Assembly: GCF_030052995.1 (NCBI RefSeq)
Contig: NZ_JASJPW010000001.1
Coordinates: 988,501 to 1,052,500 of the forward strand
Direction: 5' to 3'
DNA: 64,000 bases
DNA from: Gemmobacter sp. 24YEA27
Lineage (GTDB): Bacteria; Pseudomonadota; Alphaproteobacteria; Rhodobacterales; Rhodobacteraceae
Under the pieces are notes generated by a model. It searched no databases and was not told where the DNA came from. It was given only the letters and a program-made list of their open reading frames with translations. A program made the translations under genes and the position numbers. This document shows positions 26,267 to 36,200 of this stretch, one piece after another (the stretch's first letter is position 1; every line of letters begins with the position of its first letter).

Positions 26267-27370
26267 TCAGCTTGAGCTGTGCGGAGCGCATTGCGGCCAA
26301 ATCTGGGGTATCGCGCGCCCGATCAGCTCCGCCCCGGGGGCGCGATGCGCGCAGGACTCCCAATCGGGGCGCGCAGCTGTGAAGTGCCGGCAACCACCGT
26401 CCTGGCACGGCTTCGGGCGGATAATGGTCGCGGCAAGAACGTAAGGCTCAGGCCCGTTGCACCATGACCCGGTTCCGGCCCCGGCTTTGGCGCGGTAGAG
26501 CAACTGATCCGCCAGTGCCAGCGAATCGCGGGATTGCGCCAGCGCAACCGCAGGGACCACAACGCCGCCCCCGCTGACCGTCAGCCAGTCCGAGGTCTCT
26601 GAGCGTTCATGGGGGATCCTGGCATCTGCAACGCTCTGGCGGAAGCTGTTCATCACCTCCTCCAGGTCAGAGCAGCCCGGGAGCAGCAAGACAAACTCTT
26701 CGCCACCGTATCGGGCCGCCAGCTCACCGGCGCGCCGGGCGAATCTGGTCAGAGTGACCGCCACAGTGCGCAAGGCCTGATCCCCGGCGCCATGGCCGTA
26801 GTGATCATTATATTGCTTGAAATGGTCGACATCGAACAGGGCGATGCCGAAAACATCACTGCTTCGCGTGGTCTGGCGAGCCACGCGATCCATGGTTGCG
26901 TCAAAGCAACGCCGATTGGCGATGCCGGTCAGGCCATCCAGCGAGGCGAGCGCCTCCATCTCGTTGCGTTGACGGGCCAGTCGCAGATGCGTCATGACCC
27001 TGGCGCGAACAATGGCCGGGCGAATGGGCTTATGCACGAAATCGGCGGCGCCCAGCAGCAGCCCGCGCTCTTCATCCGTGGCATCTGACCTGCCGGTGAT
27101 GAAGATCACCGGAAGATTGCTGGTATGTTCCGCTGCGCGAATGGCGCGCAACACATCATAGCCGTCCATCCCGGGCATAGAGACATCCAGCAAGACGAGG
27201 TTCACCGCCTCACGCGTCAGGATCTCGAGCCCTGATGGTCCGTCCCGGGCCATCAGCACCCGGAAATCTGGCTGCAACAGCTCTGCCAGCGCGACGCGGT
27301 TCAGCCGGTCGTCATCGACGACCAGAACCGTCGCGGGCTGAGAACCTGCCGGGGCGGTCGACGCTTTCAT
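26267..27370 (-). CDS. PleD-like response regulator diguanylate cyclase (REC-GGDEF), probable C-terminal frameshift
   Basis: Produces cyclic di-GMP. Receiver domain at about residues 14-125 with phospho-acceptor Asp62 (VLLDVSMPGMDGYD) and FVHKPIRP; GGDEF domain at about 145-305 with an intact active motif GGEEF (222-226) and FDVDHFKQYNDHYGH. The usual RxxD inhibitory site reads RAGE. The C-terminus should be LYRAKAGxRNRVMVQRA followed by a stop at 26448-26450, but a run of four C at 26479-26482 puts that tail out of frame, so the frame continues 60 residues of unrelated sequence. It overlaps the upstream hybrid kinase gene (ATGA), its likely phosphodonor. Confidence 0.85.
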   Translation of the reverse strand: MKASTAPAGSQPATVLVVDDDRLNRVALAELLQPDFRVLMARDGPSGLEILTREAVNLVLLDVSMPGMDGYDVLRAIRAAEHTSNLPVIFITGRSDATDEERGLLLGAADFVHKPIRPAIVRARVMTHLRLARQRNEMEALASLDGLTGIANRRCFDATMDRVARQTTRSSDVFGIALFDVDHFKQYNDHYGHGAGDQALRTVAVTLTRFARRAGELAARYGGEEFVLLLPGCSDLEEVMNSFRQSVADARIPHERSETSDWLTVSGGGVVVPAVALAQSRDSLALADQLLYRAKAGAGTGSWCNGPEPYVLAATIIRPKPCQDGGCRHFTAARPDWESCAHRAPGAELIGRAIPQIWPQCAPHSSS

Positions 27371-30300
27371 GCATCTGTCCTCCGCATCGTGGTGGCGAGT
27401 GCATCGCTGACCCCGCGCAGTGTGACGATCGCCGGTCCCAGCTCCAGATCCTCGAATTGTTCCAGCCCGAACCTTACCTGCTTTCGCAGATGTGTATCCG
27501 TCAGCCCCTCGGCCAGGGCATGCAGATTGGCACGTGCCGCAAAGTCACCGGCCGCGACCAGCGGCAGGGTGATTTCCAGCTGTTCCCAGGCCTCCTGGGC
27601 CGACAGACCTGCCGCACCCGCTTGCACCGGCTCAGCCTGCATCTCTGCGGCCAGCTGACGCAGCCCGGCCACGCATTCCGCCATCAACTGCCGGAAATGT
27701 TCCGAAACAGCCTGAACGCCGCCGATATCGCCCTGACGTGCGGCCGTCTCGACCGTGCCCGACATAGCGAAGAGGCTCTCTGCCTCGACATAGCCGACCA
27801 CCCCCTTCACCCGATGGGAGAATTCCGCGATCCTGGTGATATCCGTCTCGACATTCATCTCTGCGAACCGTTCAGCCATATCTCCGAAGTCACGCAGAAA
27901 GCCGTTGATAAATCGCAAAAGCCGGTCACGCGAGCCGCCGAAACGACGCAGGAGTTTAGACAAATCGGCGCGGTATTCGGGTAGAGCGGGCGCAGGCGCA
28001 GCAGAGGGGTGGGAGCCCGGCGAGGGAGCCGATTCTTCCCCCGCATCCGTCGCGGTGATCAGATCACAAAGCATGCGGAACAGGGCCTGTTCATCAAGCG
28101 GTTTGGTGAGATGCGCGCTCATGCCGGCTGCGATACTTTCACGCTCGTCCTCGACCCTGGCCTGGGCCGTCAATGCGACAACCGGAAGGTTTGACCATTC
28201 CGGGCTGCGGCGGATCTCGCGGATCGCTTCAAGCCCGTTCATCACCGGCATATGCACATCCATCAGGACCGCGTCAAACCGGTGCTCTTTCATCCTCGCG
28301 ATGGCTTCGCTCCCGTTTTCCGCCGTCGTGACCACCACCCCGACGAGGTCGAGGAATTCTCCAACGACCTCGCGGTTCAGGGCATTGTCATCGACGACGA
28401 GGATCTTGCGTCCCCCGAGAATCCGTTTCAGATCAGTGTTCTCCGTTATCTTTGGTTCCGGGGCGCGGTTGAAGCCATCGACCGGAGCGACCGACAGCAC
28501 CTCCATGAACGTGTTGAGGATCATCGAACGCGTCACCGGCTTGAGCAGCACGCCCTGCAGGCCGATCCGGGTCGCCTCTGCCATCACGAGCTGGTGGCCA
28601 TAGGCCGTCACCATCAGCACGGCGGGCATGTTCACCAGCTGCGCGTCGCTGCGGATGGCGCGGGCCAGTTCCAGCCCGTCCATCCCTGGCATACGCCAGT
28701 CTGAAAGCACGATATCGAAGGGCTCGTCTCCGGTCTGAGTGCGGTGCAGCAAACGCAATGCCGCCTCACCACTGTCGACCGCGACCGAATCCATGCCGAA
28801 ACTGTCAACGATCTCAGAAAGCGCCACCCGCGCAGTTTCGTTATCATCGACGATCAGCACGCGCCTTGTGCCGAGGCTTGCGGAAATCTGCATCAGAGAC
28901 CCGGGGACAATCTCGGGTGCGGCAGGTTCTAGTTCGACCGTAAAGCAGAAGGTGCTGCCATGGCCCGGCCGGCTTTCCACCCAGATCGTACCGCCCATCA
29001 GTTCGACGATGCGCCGGCTGATCGCAAGACCAAGCCCGGTGCCGCCGAATTTGCGGGCGGTATCGCTGTCCCCCTGGGAGAAGGGGCGAAAGAGCCCGCC
29101 GATCTGATCCTGACTGAGGCCGATCCCGGTATCTCTGACGGTGAAGAACAACTGATGCACCCCCGCAGGCGCCTCGGGAAGCGCGCAGATCGAGACGACC
29201 ACATCGCCGTCAGAGGTGAATTTCACCGCATTGCTGACGAGGTTGGTAAGAACCTGGGCCAGCCGCAGGGAATCGCCGCGCCAGTATTGCGCCGTGCCGG
29301 GGGCCACCACGAAAGTGAATTCCAGCGCCTTTTCCTCGGCCTTGAGTGCGGTGACCGATGCGACCGATTCCAGCACGGATTCCAGCCGGAACACCGATTT
29401 CTCCAACACCATGCCACCCGCCTCGATCTTGGAAAAGTCGAGGATATCATTGATTATTCCCATCAGGACATTGGCGGAATCATTGATCTTGCCAAGATAG
29501 GCGCGCTGTTTGGGATCAAGCTGCGTCTGCAGCGCGAGCCGGGTCATCCCGATCACCGAATTCATCGGCGTGCGGATCTCATGGCTCATCGTGGCGAGGA
29601 AATCGCTCTTGGCATGTTCGGCGGCCTCGGCGTCTTCCTTGGCCCGGCGCAGCGCCTCTGCGGCCTTATGGGCCGGGGTGACGTCGAGGATGATCCCGTC
29701 CCAGATCCGCCCCGCCTCGGAAGCGCGCGGCGCCGAGCGGACCTGGATCCAGATGACCTCGCCATCAGGGCGAATCAGGCGGAATTCGCATTCGAAATTC
29801 GTGCCCGAAGCGGTCGCGAGACGCGAGGTTTCAAGATAGCGGGCGCGGTCCTCGGGATGTACGGCTTCGATAAAGAGCGAGGGGTCCCGGATCAGAGCGT
29901 CGTGAGGGATGCCGATCAGCGCATCGATGCCGGCGCTGACATAGGAGAAACGCATTTCCTTGCGCGTTACCGTCTCGCCTGTCAGACCAAGCTCGGGGGT
30001 CAGGAAATCGAGCCGGTAGATTGCCCCATTGGGCAGGCTGTCGGCGATGGCGGTCATCTGGGCGCGGGACGCCTCGCGCTCGCTGACATCCTGGACGGTG
30101 CCGCTGAGACCAGAGATGGCACCGGCCTCGTCGTGCAGCACGCCGCCGCGGATCTCAGCCGCGAAAGTGCCGCCACCGGATGTGTAATGCTGCACATCCA
30201 CGGTATAGGACTCGCCGGTTTCAAGGCAGCGGGCAATGGCATCGCTTACCCGGTTGAAATCCGCTTCGGGCATCATCCGTTTCAGATCTTCCACCGTGAC

Positions 30301-31563
30301 CAGGTCTTTGGTGGACCGGCCGTTCATTTCGGCCATCATTTCCGAAAAGCGGAATCTGCCGCTGGCAAGATCCAGCGTCCAGGAGCCGATCCTTGCAAGT
30401 CGCTCCGCCCGCTCCATCGCGTCGAGATTGGCGCGCGAGGCTGCCTCTGCGGCGCGGCTTTCTGCAAGCCGCCCGCGCATTTTACGGTCGGCCAGTTCAA
30501 GGCTGCGCCGCAGCGTTTCGAATTCACGGATACGGGCAGGTGGGATGCTGACGGAGGCCTCATCCGAGGTACCGCCGACGCGCGCGATCTTATCGGATCG
30601 CTGCGCAAGATCGTGAATCGGCTGCAGCAGACCACGCACCAGCACCAGTGCCAGCAGCAGTGCCACTGCGATCGTTCCCACCGACATAAGGATCATCGAG
30701 CGGATCGGGTGTTCCCAGCGGGCATCGAATGTGACCAGCGGCTCGCCGACCACGGCAACCCATCCCGGGGTATTCGGGATCTTCTGGAACGAGAACATGA
30801 TGGCGCGACCCTCCATCGTGGTCGCCCGGAAGCTGCCGCTTTCGGCGCCCATGGCCGTCAGCTGTTCCCAGTCGGGCACTTTGCGCCCCAGCATACGGTC
30901 GCCATCGACCGAGCGCGCCAGCAGCCGCCCGGTGCCATCGGTGATCGCCAGCACGGCATTGCTCTCTCCCATGCTGTCATCAGTCAACGAGTGGAGCAGG
31001 CTGGACGGGTGGTCGGTGACCGCGACAACATGGATCAGCTGCCCGCCATCCGCCATCGCGCCTTCGGGAGCGGCTTCAGGATAAGCGATTGCCACCCGGG
31101 GCTGGTCGTCGTCAAACCGTGGAGGCAGCAGGTTTGAGACCTGCATTCTGCCGCTCTCGGCGGCCTGCAATACCAGTCGGGCGACCTCGGCTTCGCTGAA
31201 CTCTGGTGCGATGATCTTGCCGGTGGCATCACGCCGCAGGGTGAAAAGCTTATAGGTGCCCTCTTCTTCGCGGTTGGGCAGGATCGAGACGCCCGGCGCT
31301 ACCTCGTTGCCGTTCTGGCCCTGTCCGCTGCGGATCGCATGCAGCAGCCGCCCGGTGACGCTGATCTCGCTTTCAGTCGTGCGCGCGAGAATATGCGCGG
31401 TTTCCAGCAGCCGTTGCTCTGACAGGGTCCGGAAGGATTGTCCGACATTCAGCAAGGCCATTGCAACGACGCCCAGGGTCGGCAGGAGCACGACCAACAG
31501 GATTGCGATGATCGACATTCTGAGTGTCGGTTGGGTGATCCAGCCTGGCAGACGAACTCTCAT
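27367..31563 (-). CDS. Hybrid sensor histidine kinase (PAS-PAS-HisKA-HATPase-REC-REC-Hpt)
   Basis: Membrane-bound sensor kinase of 1398 residues. First membrane span about 17-38, periplasmic sensing region to about 288, second span about 288-310, linker, two PAS domains (about 385-505 and 510-640), HisKA with His661 in [13 protein letters not shown], HATPase with [10 protein letters not shown] and [18 protein letters not shown], receiver 1 with Asp955 ([11 protein letters not shown]), receiver 2 with Asp1102 ([11 protein letters not shown]), and a C-terminal Hpt with His1250 ([10 protein letters not shown]). This is a complete internal phosphorelay (His-Asp-His), and the overlapping REC-GGDEF gene gives an obvious final acceptor. 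Signal unknown. Confidence 0.93.
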   Translation of the reverse strand: MRVRLPGWITQPTLRMSIIAILLVVLLPTLGVVAMALLNVGQSFRTLSEQRLLETAHILARTTESEISVTGRLLHAIRSGQGQNGNEVAPGVSILPNREEEGTYKLFTLRRDATGKIIAPEFSEAEVARLVLQAAESGRMQVSNLLPPRFDDDQPRVAIAYPEAAPEGAMADGGQLIHVVAVTDHPSSLLHSLTDDSMGESNAVLAITDGTGRLLARSVDGDRMLGRKVPDWEQLTAMGAESGSFRATTMEGRAIMFSFQKIPNTPGWVAVVGEPLVTFDARWEHPIRSMILMSVGTIAVALLLALVLVRGLLQPIHDLAQRSDKIARVGGTSDEASVSIPPARIREFETLRRSLELADRKMRGRLAESRAAEAASRANLDAMERAERLARIGSWTLDLASGRFRFSEMMAEMNGRSTKDLVTVEDLKRMMPEADFNRVSDAIARCLETGESYTVDVQHYTSGGGTFAAEIRGGVLHDEAGAISGLSGTVQDVSEREASRAQMTAIADSLPNGAIYRLDFLTPELGLTGETVTRKEMRFSYVSAGIDALIGIPHDALIRDPSLFIEAVHPEDRARYLETSRLATASGTNFECEFRLIRPDGEVIWIQVRSAPRASEAGRIWDGIILDVTPAHKAAEALRRAKEDAEAAEHAKSDFLATMSHEIRTPMNSVIGMTRLALQTQLDPKQRAYLGKINDSANVLMGIINDILDFSKIEAGGMVLEKSVFRLESVLESVASVTALKAEEKALEFTFVVAPGTAQYWRGDSLRLAQVLTNLVSNAVKFTSDGDVVVSICALPEAPAGVHQLFFTVRDTGIGLSQDQIGGLFRPFSQGDSDTARKFGGTGLGLAISRRIVELMGGTIWVESRPGHGSTFCFTVELEPAAPEIVPGSLMQISASLGTRRVLIVDDNETARVALSEIVDSFGMDSVAVDSGEAALRLLHRTQTGDEPFDIVLSDWRMPGMDGLELARAIRSDAQLVNMPAVLMVTAYGHQLVMAEATRIGLQGVLLKPVTRSMILNTFMEVLSVAPVDGFNRAPEPKITENTDLKRILGGRKILVVDDNALNREVVGEFLDLVGVVVTTAENGSEAIARMKEHRFDAVLMDVHMPVMNGLEAIREIRRSPEWSNLPVVALTAQARVEDERESIAAGMSAHLTKPLDEQALFRMLCDLITATDAGEESAPSPGSHPSAAPAPALPEYRADLSKLLRRFGGSRDRLLRFINGFLRDFGDMAERFAEMNVETDITRIAEFSHRVKGVVGYVEAESLFAMSGTVETAARQGDIGGVQAVSEHFRQLMAECVAGLRQLAAEMQAEPVQAGAAGLSAQEAWEQLEITLPLVAAGDFAARANLHALAEGLTDTHLRKQVRFGLEQFEDLELGPAIVTLRGVSDALATTMRRTDA

Positions 31564-31713
31564 GTTATCGGGATCCGGTAACCAAAGTAGGTGACTGTAT
31601 CTTCTTTATGATACAACCCTTTCTGATAAGTGAAGCATTTAATACAACCAGAAATAGATGATCTGCCCGTTTTCGCGGGGGCAGGGGCGGTGTTTCTGTG
31701 CGATCGCTACGGG

Positions 31714-32673
31714 TCAGCGCTTCAGGCCGGCCGAAATCACGCAGAGAAGTTCGAAGAGAATTGTTGCACCGGTCAGCGCTGTCAGCCCGCCGATATCGAA
31801 AGGCGGAGATACCTCGACCACATCCGCGCCCCTGATGTTCAGGCCGGCAAGGCCGCGCACCATGGTCTGAGCCTCGCGGGTGGTGAAGCCGCCGATCTCG
31901 GGCGTGCCGGTGCCGGGCGCCATCGAGGGGTCGATCCCGTCAATGTCAAAGGTGACATAGCAGGGCGTGTCGCCCAGGATGCGATGCACTTCATCCACCA
32001 CACCTTGTGGGCCAAGCCGGTCGGCCTCCTCGATATAGATGATGCGGATGCCATGGTCTTTCGCCCACTGATGTTCATCAGCGGCATAGACCGAGCCGCG
32101 AATGCCGATCTGCACGATCTTCTGCGGGTCGAGGATCCCCTCTTCGATGGCACGGCGGAAAGGGGTGCCATGGGTGTAGAGATTGTCGCCGAAATAGCGG
32201 TCATTGGTGTCGGAATGGGCATCGAACTGCACAAGGCCCAGCGGCCCTTCCCCCCGCGCCTTATGGATCGCACGCAGGACCGGCAGCGTCGTCAGATGGT
32301 CGCCCCCGACCGACAAGGGCAGCGCCCCCGCCGCACAGATCGCGGCAATCCCCGCCTCGATCTGCGCGAGCGCCGCCATCAGGTCGATGGGCTGCACTTC
32401 GATATCGCCGACATCCGCCACCGAGACCAGCTCATAGGGGATCACGCCCGAGACATGATGGCCGCGCCGCATCAGGCTTGACTGGTTGCGGACCTCGCGC
32501 GGGCCATGGCGGGCGCCGGCGCGGTTGGTGGTGCCGCCATCCCAGGGGATGCCGACCAGCGCGATATCAAGGCCCTCGGGTGTGTCCGGGGTGGGCAACC
32601 GCATAAAGCTCGGCCGACCTGCGAAACGCGGCACCCGGGAGGCATCGACGGGTTCATGGAGGATGCGGGTCAT
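31714..32673 (-). CDS. Agmatinase/guanidino-acid ureohydrolase family protein
   Basis: Manganese-dependent ureohydrolase of 319 residues. Metal-ligand motifs are complete: SVGGDHLTT, FDAHSDTND and TFDIDGIDPSMAPGTGTPE, with the substrate-side YTHGTPFRRA. Hydrolyses a guanidino group to urea and an amine; sequence reading cannot separate agmatinase from guanidinobutyrase or guanidinopropionase, though the DAHSDTNDRYFGDN context resembles guanidino-acid enzymes. The next gene downstream (leftward) is the hybrid kinase. A GNAT gene lies immediately to the right on the same strand. Confidence 0.88.
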   Translation of the reverse strand: MTRILHEPVDASRVPRFAGRPSFMRLPTPDTPEGLDIALVGIPWDGGTTNRAGARHGPREVRNQSSLMRRGHHVSGVIPYELVSVADVGDIEVQPIDLMAALAQIEAGIAAICAAGALPLSVGGDHLTTLPVLRAIHKARGEGPLGLVQFDAHSDTNDRYFGDNLYTHGTPFRRAIEEGILDPQKIVQIGIRGSVYAADEHQWAKDHGIRIIYIEEADRLGPQGVVDEVHRILGDTPCYVTFDIDGIDPSMAPGTGTPEIGGFTTREAQTMVRGLAGLNIRGADVVEVSPPFDIGGLTALTGATILFELLCVISAGLKR

Positions 32674-32685
32674 GTGATGGGCTCC

Positions 32686-33147
32686 TTACAGCGCGCGCGT
32701 CATATAAAGCGAATTCGGGTCATGGCTGTAATCGCCAAAGGCCTCGCATTCGGTGAACCCGGCCTTTTCATAAAGCCGCCTTGCCGGGGTGAAAATCTCT
32801 TCGCGCCCGGTTTCCAGCGAGAGCCGCCCGTAGCCATCCCCCTGCGCCGCCGCGATCAGATGCGCGAGCATCTGTGAGGACAGCCCACGCCCGCGCGCCT
32901 CGGAAAGCACATGCATGGATTTGATCTCGGCATGATCCGGCGTGATCCGTTTCAGTGCGCCCATCGCCAGGGGCGTCCCGGCCTCGCGCAGCACGAAAAA
33001 CCGCGCATCTGCCGCCGCCAGCGCCGATTTATCCATCATATAGATGCTCTCGGGCGGGGTCTGAGCGTGCATATCAGCGGTATGGCGGTCAAACAGCAGC
33101 GCCAGATCGGGCGTGAGCGGGTGTTCTTCGGAAATGGTCGCGGTCAT
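32686..33147 (-). CDS. GNAT family N-acetyltransferase
   Basis: GNAT acetyltransferase of 153 residues. The acetyl-CoA pyrophosphate loop is ARGRGLSSQML after IKSMHVLSE, and the C-terminal RRLYEKAGFTECEAFGDY motif is typical. Start MTATISEEH is chosen; 18 upstream codons in frame show no similarity. It ends 12 bp before the ureohydrolase start and is probably cotranscribed with it. The pairing suggests acetylation of an amine or amino acid related to guanidino-compound breakdown, which is speculative. Confidence 0.85.
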   Translation of the reverse strand: MTATISEEHPLTPDLALLFDRHTADMHAQTPPESIYMMDKSALAAADARFFVLREAGTPLAMGALKRITPDHAEIKSMHVLSEARGRGLSSQMLAHLIAAAQGDGYGRLSLETGREEIFTPARRLYEKAGFTECEAFGDYSHDPNSLYMTRAL

Positions 33148-33230
33148 GGCGGATACCCCTTTGCACCGGGTAATGACTATCCAGGTCCCGGCGCGGGTCA
33201 AGAGCGCATGGCCGGGCGGGGGCAGAATGG

Positions 33231-33262
33231 AAAAGACCCCCCGATATGCCGGAGGGCCTTTG
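33231..33262 (-). terminator. Intrinsic terminator of gltB
   Basis: On the minus strand a G+C-rich stem formed by AGGCCCTCCGGC and the CGGGGGGTCT side, closed by a short ATAT loop, runs into TTTTCC. It begins about 35 bp after the gltB stop. Confidence 0.65.
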
Positions 33263-33295
33263 CGTTTCGGGGAGCGTCCGGTTCAGCCGGGCCGC

Positions 33296-36200
33296 TTATT
33301 CGGCGGGAACCTTATCCGCCAGCGCGGTCAGCGGATGCGCCAGATGCGGCAGCATCTCTTTCGGGCAGACCTGAAGGAAATTGCCGCGCTCGCTTTCCCA
33401 TTCGGCAAGGATCCTTTCGGCCTTGCGCGAGCCGGTCTCGGCACGGTGACGTTCCACCAGCTCTTTCAGCTGGGCCTCCCAATGCGGGTGGCTAAGGCTG
33501 TTGGTCAGAAGCCCTTCCGGGTTGACCAGATCCGCAGCCCGGCCTTCTGGGTCGTAAATATAGGCCATGCCGCCGGTCATGCCCGCGCCGAAATTCGCGC
33601 CGACCGGCCCGAGGATCACCGCAACGCCGCCGGTCATATATTCGCAGCCATTCGAGCCGCAGCCCTCGATCACCACGCTTGCGCCCGAATTCCTGACCGC
33701 AAAGCGCTCGCCCGCGCGGCCCGAGGCAAAGAGGAAGCCATCGGTCGCACCGTAAAGCACGGTATTGCCGATGATGGTGTTGTCTTCGGCCTTAAGCGGC
33801 GAGGCCATTTGCGGCCGCACAACGATCACACCACCCGACAGCCCCTTGCCGACATAGTCATTCGCATCGCCCTGGACCTCGATCTTGATCCCGTTCACCG
33901 CGAAAGCGCCAAGGCTCTGCCCGGCATTGCCGGTCAGTTTCACCGTCAGATGGTCATGCTGCAGGCTGTTCTTCATTCCGAACTTGCGCACGATATGCGA
34001 CGAGGCCCGGGTACCGATGGTCCGCGAGGTGTTTCTGACCGCATAGGACAGCTGCATCTTTTCGCCATCCTCAAAGAAGCGGTGGCCATCCTTGATGATC
34101 TCGGCATCCAGCGTATCGGGCACCGCATTGCGCGGCTTCGAGCGGTCATAGGTGATCTTCTGCGTGCCATCGACCGTGATCAGAAGCGGGTTCAGGTCAA
34201 GGTCATCAAGGCTTGCGGCACCGCGCGAGACCTGGACCAGCAAATCCGGCCGCCCGATGATCTCATCCATTGACCGCGCCCCGATGGAGGCGAGGATTTC
34301 CCGCACTTCCTGCGCGTAGAAGGTGATCAGGTTCACGACCTTATCGGCATTGCCGGTGAACTTGTCGCGCAAAGCCTTGTCTTGTGTGCAGACGCCGACC
34401 GGGCAGGTATTCGACTGGCACTGACGCACCATGATACAGCCCATCGCGATCAGTGCGGCGGTGCCGATGCCGAACTCTTCCGCGCCCATCATCGCCGCCA
34501 TGACCACATCGCGCCCGGTCCGCAGGCCACCGTCGGTGCGAAGCGTCACCCGCTCGCGCAGGTTGTTCATGGAAAGCACCTGATGCGCCTCGGTCAGACC
34601 CATTTCCCAGGGCAGGCCGGCATATTTGATCGAGGTGCCGGGCGAGGCCCCGGTGCCGCCATTATGACCGGACACGAGGATCACATCGGCTTTCGCCTTG
34701 GCGACACCGGCGGCAATCGTGCCGACGCCGGAGGCCGAGACCAGCTTCACCGTCACCTTGCAGCGCGGGTTGATCTGTTTCAGGTCATAGATCAGCTGCG
34801 CCAGATCTTCGATCGAATAGATATCGTGATGAGGTGGCGGGCTGATCAGCGTCACGCCCTTGGTGGAATGCCTGAGCCGCGCGATCAGATCGGTGACCTT
34901 CATCCCCGGAAGCTGGCCACCCTCGCCGGGTTTCGCGCCCTGGGCGACCTTGATCTCCAGCTCTTCGCAGGCGTTCAGATATTCCGCCGTGACGCCAAAG
35001 CGTCCCGAGGCCACCTGCTTGATCTTGGCGCAGGGGTTGTCGCCATTCGGGAACGGGTGCTGATGTGCCGGGTCTTCGCCGCCCTCGCCGCTATCCGACT
35101 TGGCGCCGATCCGGTTCATCGCGATATTCAGCGTCATATGCGCCTCGGGCGACAGCGCGCCCAAAGACATGCCCGGGGTCACGAACCGTTTGCGGATCGA
35201 GGTGATGCTTTCCACCTCTTCAATCGGCACCGGTTTCCCCAGCGTCTTGATGTCCAAAAGGTCGCGCAGATGGATCGGCGGGTTCGACCGCATCGCGGCG
35301 GAATAGGTCTTCCACAGATCATAGCTTGCGCGGTCGCAGGCCGCTTGCAGCATATGCATGGTCTGGGCTTCCCAGCCATGTTTCTCGCCCGAGCGCCGCG
35401 CCTTGTAGAAGCCGCCAATTGGGAGCACATCCGCGCCGCCGAGCCAGCCACGGGCATGGACCTCTTCCAGCTTCTGCTCGACGCCGTGCAGACCGATCCC
35501 CGATATGCGGGAATGCATGCCGGGGAAATACTCGGCGACCATCGCGCGTGACAGGCCCACGGCTTCGAAGTTCAGACCACCACGGTAAGACGAGATCACT
35601 GAGATCCCCATCTTTGCCATGATCTTCAAGAGCCCGGCGTCAATCGCATCGCGGTAGCGGCGCATCGCCTCGACAAGGCTGCCTTCCAGGAGGCCCCGGT
35701 CGATCCGGTCAGCGATGCTGTCCTGCGCAAGATAGGGGTTCACCGTGGTCGCACCACAGCCGATCAGCACCGCGAAATAATGCGGGTCGATACATTCCGC
35801 CGAGCGCACATTGATCGAACAGAAGGTCCTGAGCCCTTTGCGCGTCAGCCAGCTGTGCACGGCTGACGTCGCGAGGATCATCGGCATGCCGACCTTCTCT
35901 ACGCCCTGATGCTCATCGGTCAGGATCAGCTGGCCTGCGCCAGACCGCACCGCGTCTTCGGCCTCGGCCCGGATCCGTTCCAGCGCATTTTGCAGGTCGT
36001 TCAGGGTGGGGCCGACCGGGAAGGTGCAGTCGATAAAGGCGACATGCTCGCCGAACTGCTTCACCATCGCGTCGAATTCGGCATTCGCGACGAAGGGGCT
36101 TTCCAGCACCAGGATCTCGGTCTGGCTGGAGTTTTCATCCAGCACGTTGCGCAGGTTGCCGAAGCGGGTCTTCAGCGACATCACCCGGCCTTCGCGAAGG

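Noticed and set aside
28960..31137. 725-codon open frame on the plus strand
   Set aside because: Antisense shadow of the hybrid histidine kinase gene; composition is His/Arg/Asp-rich and no domain appears.
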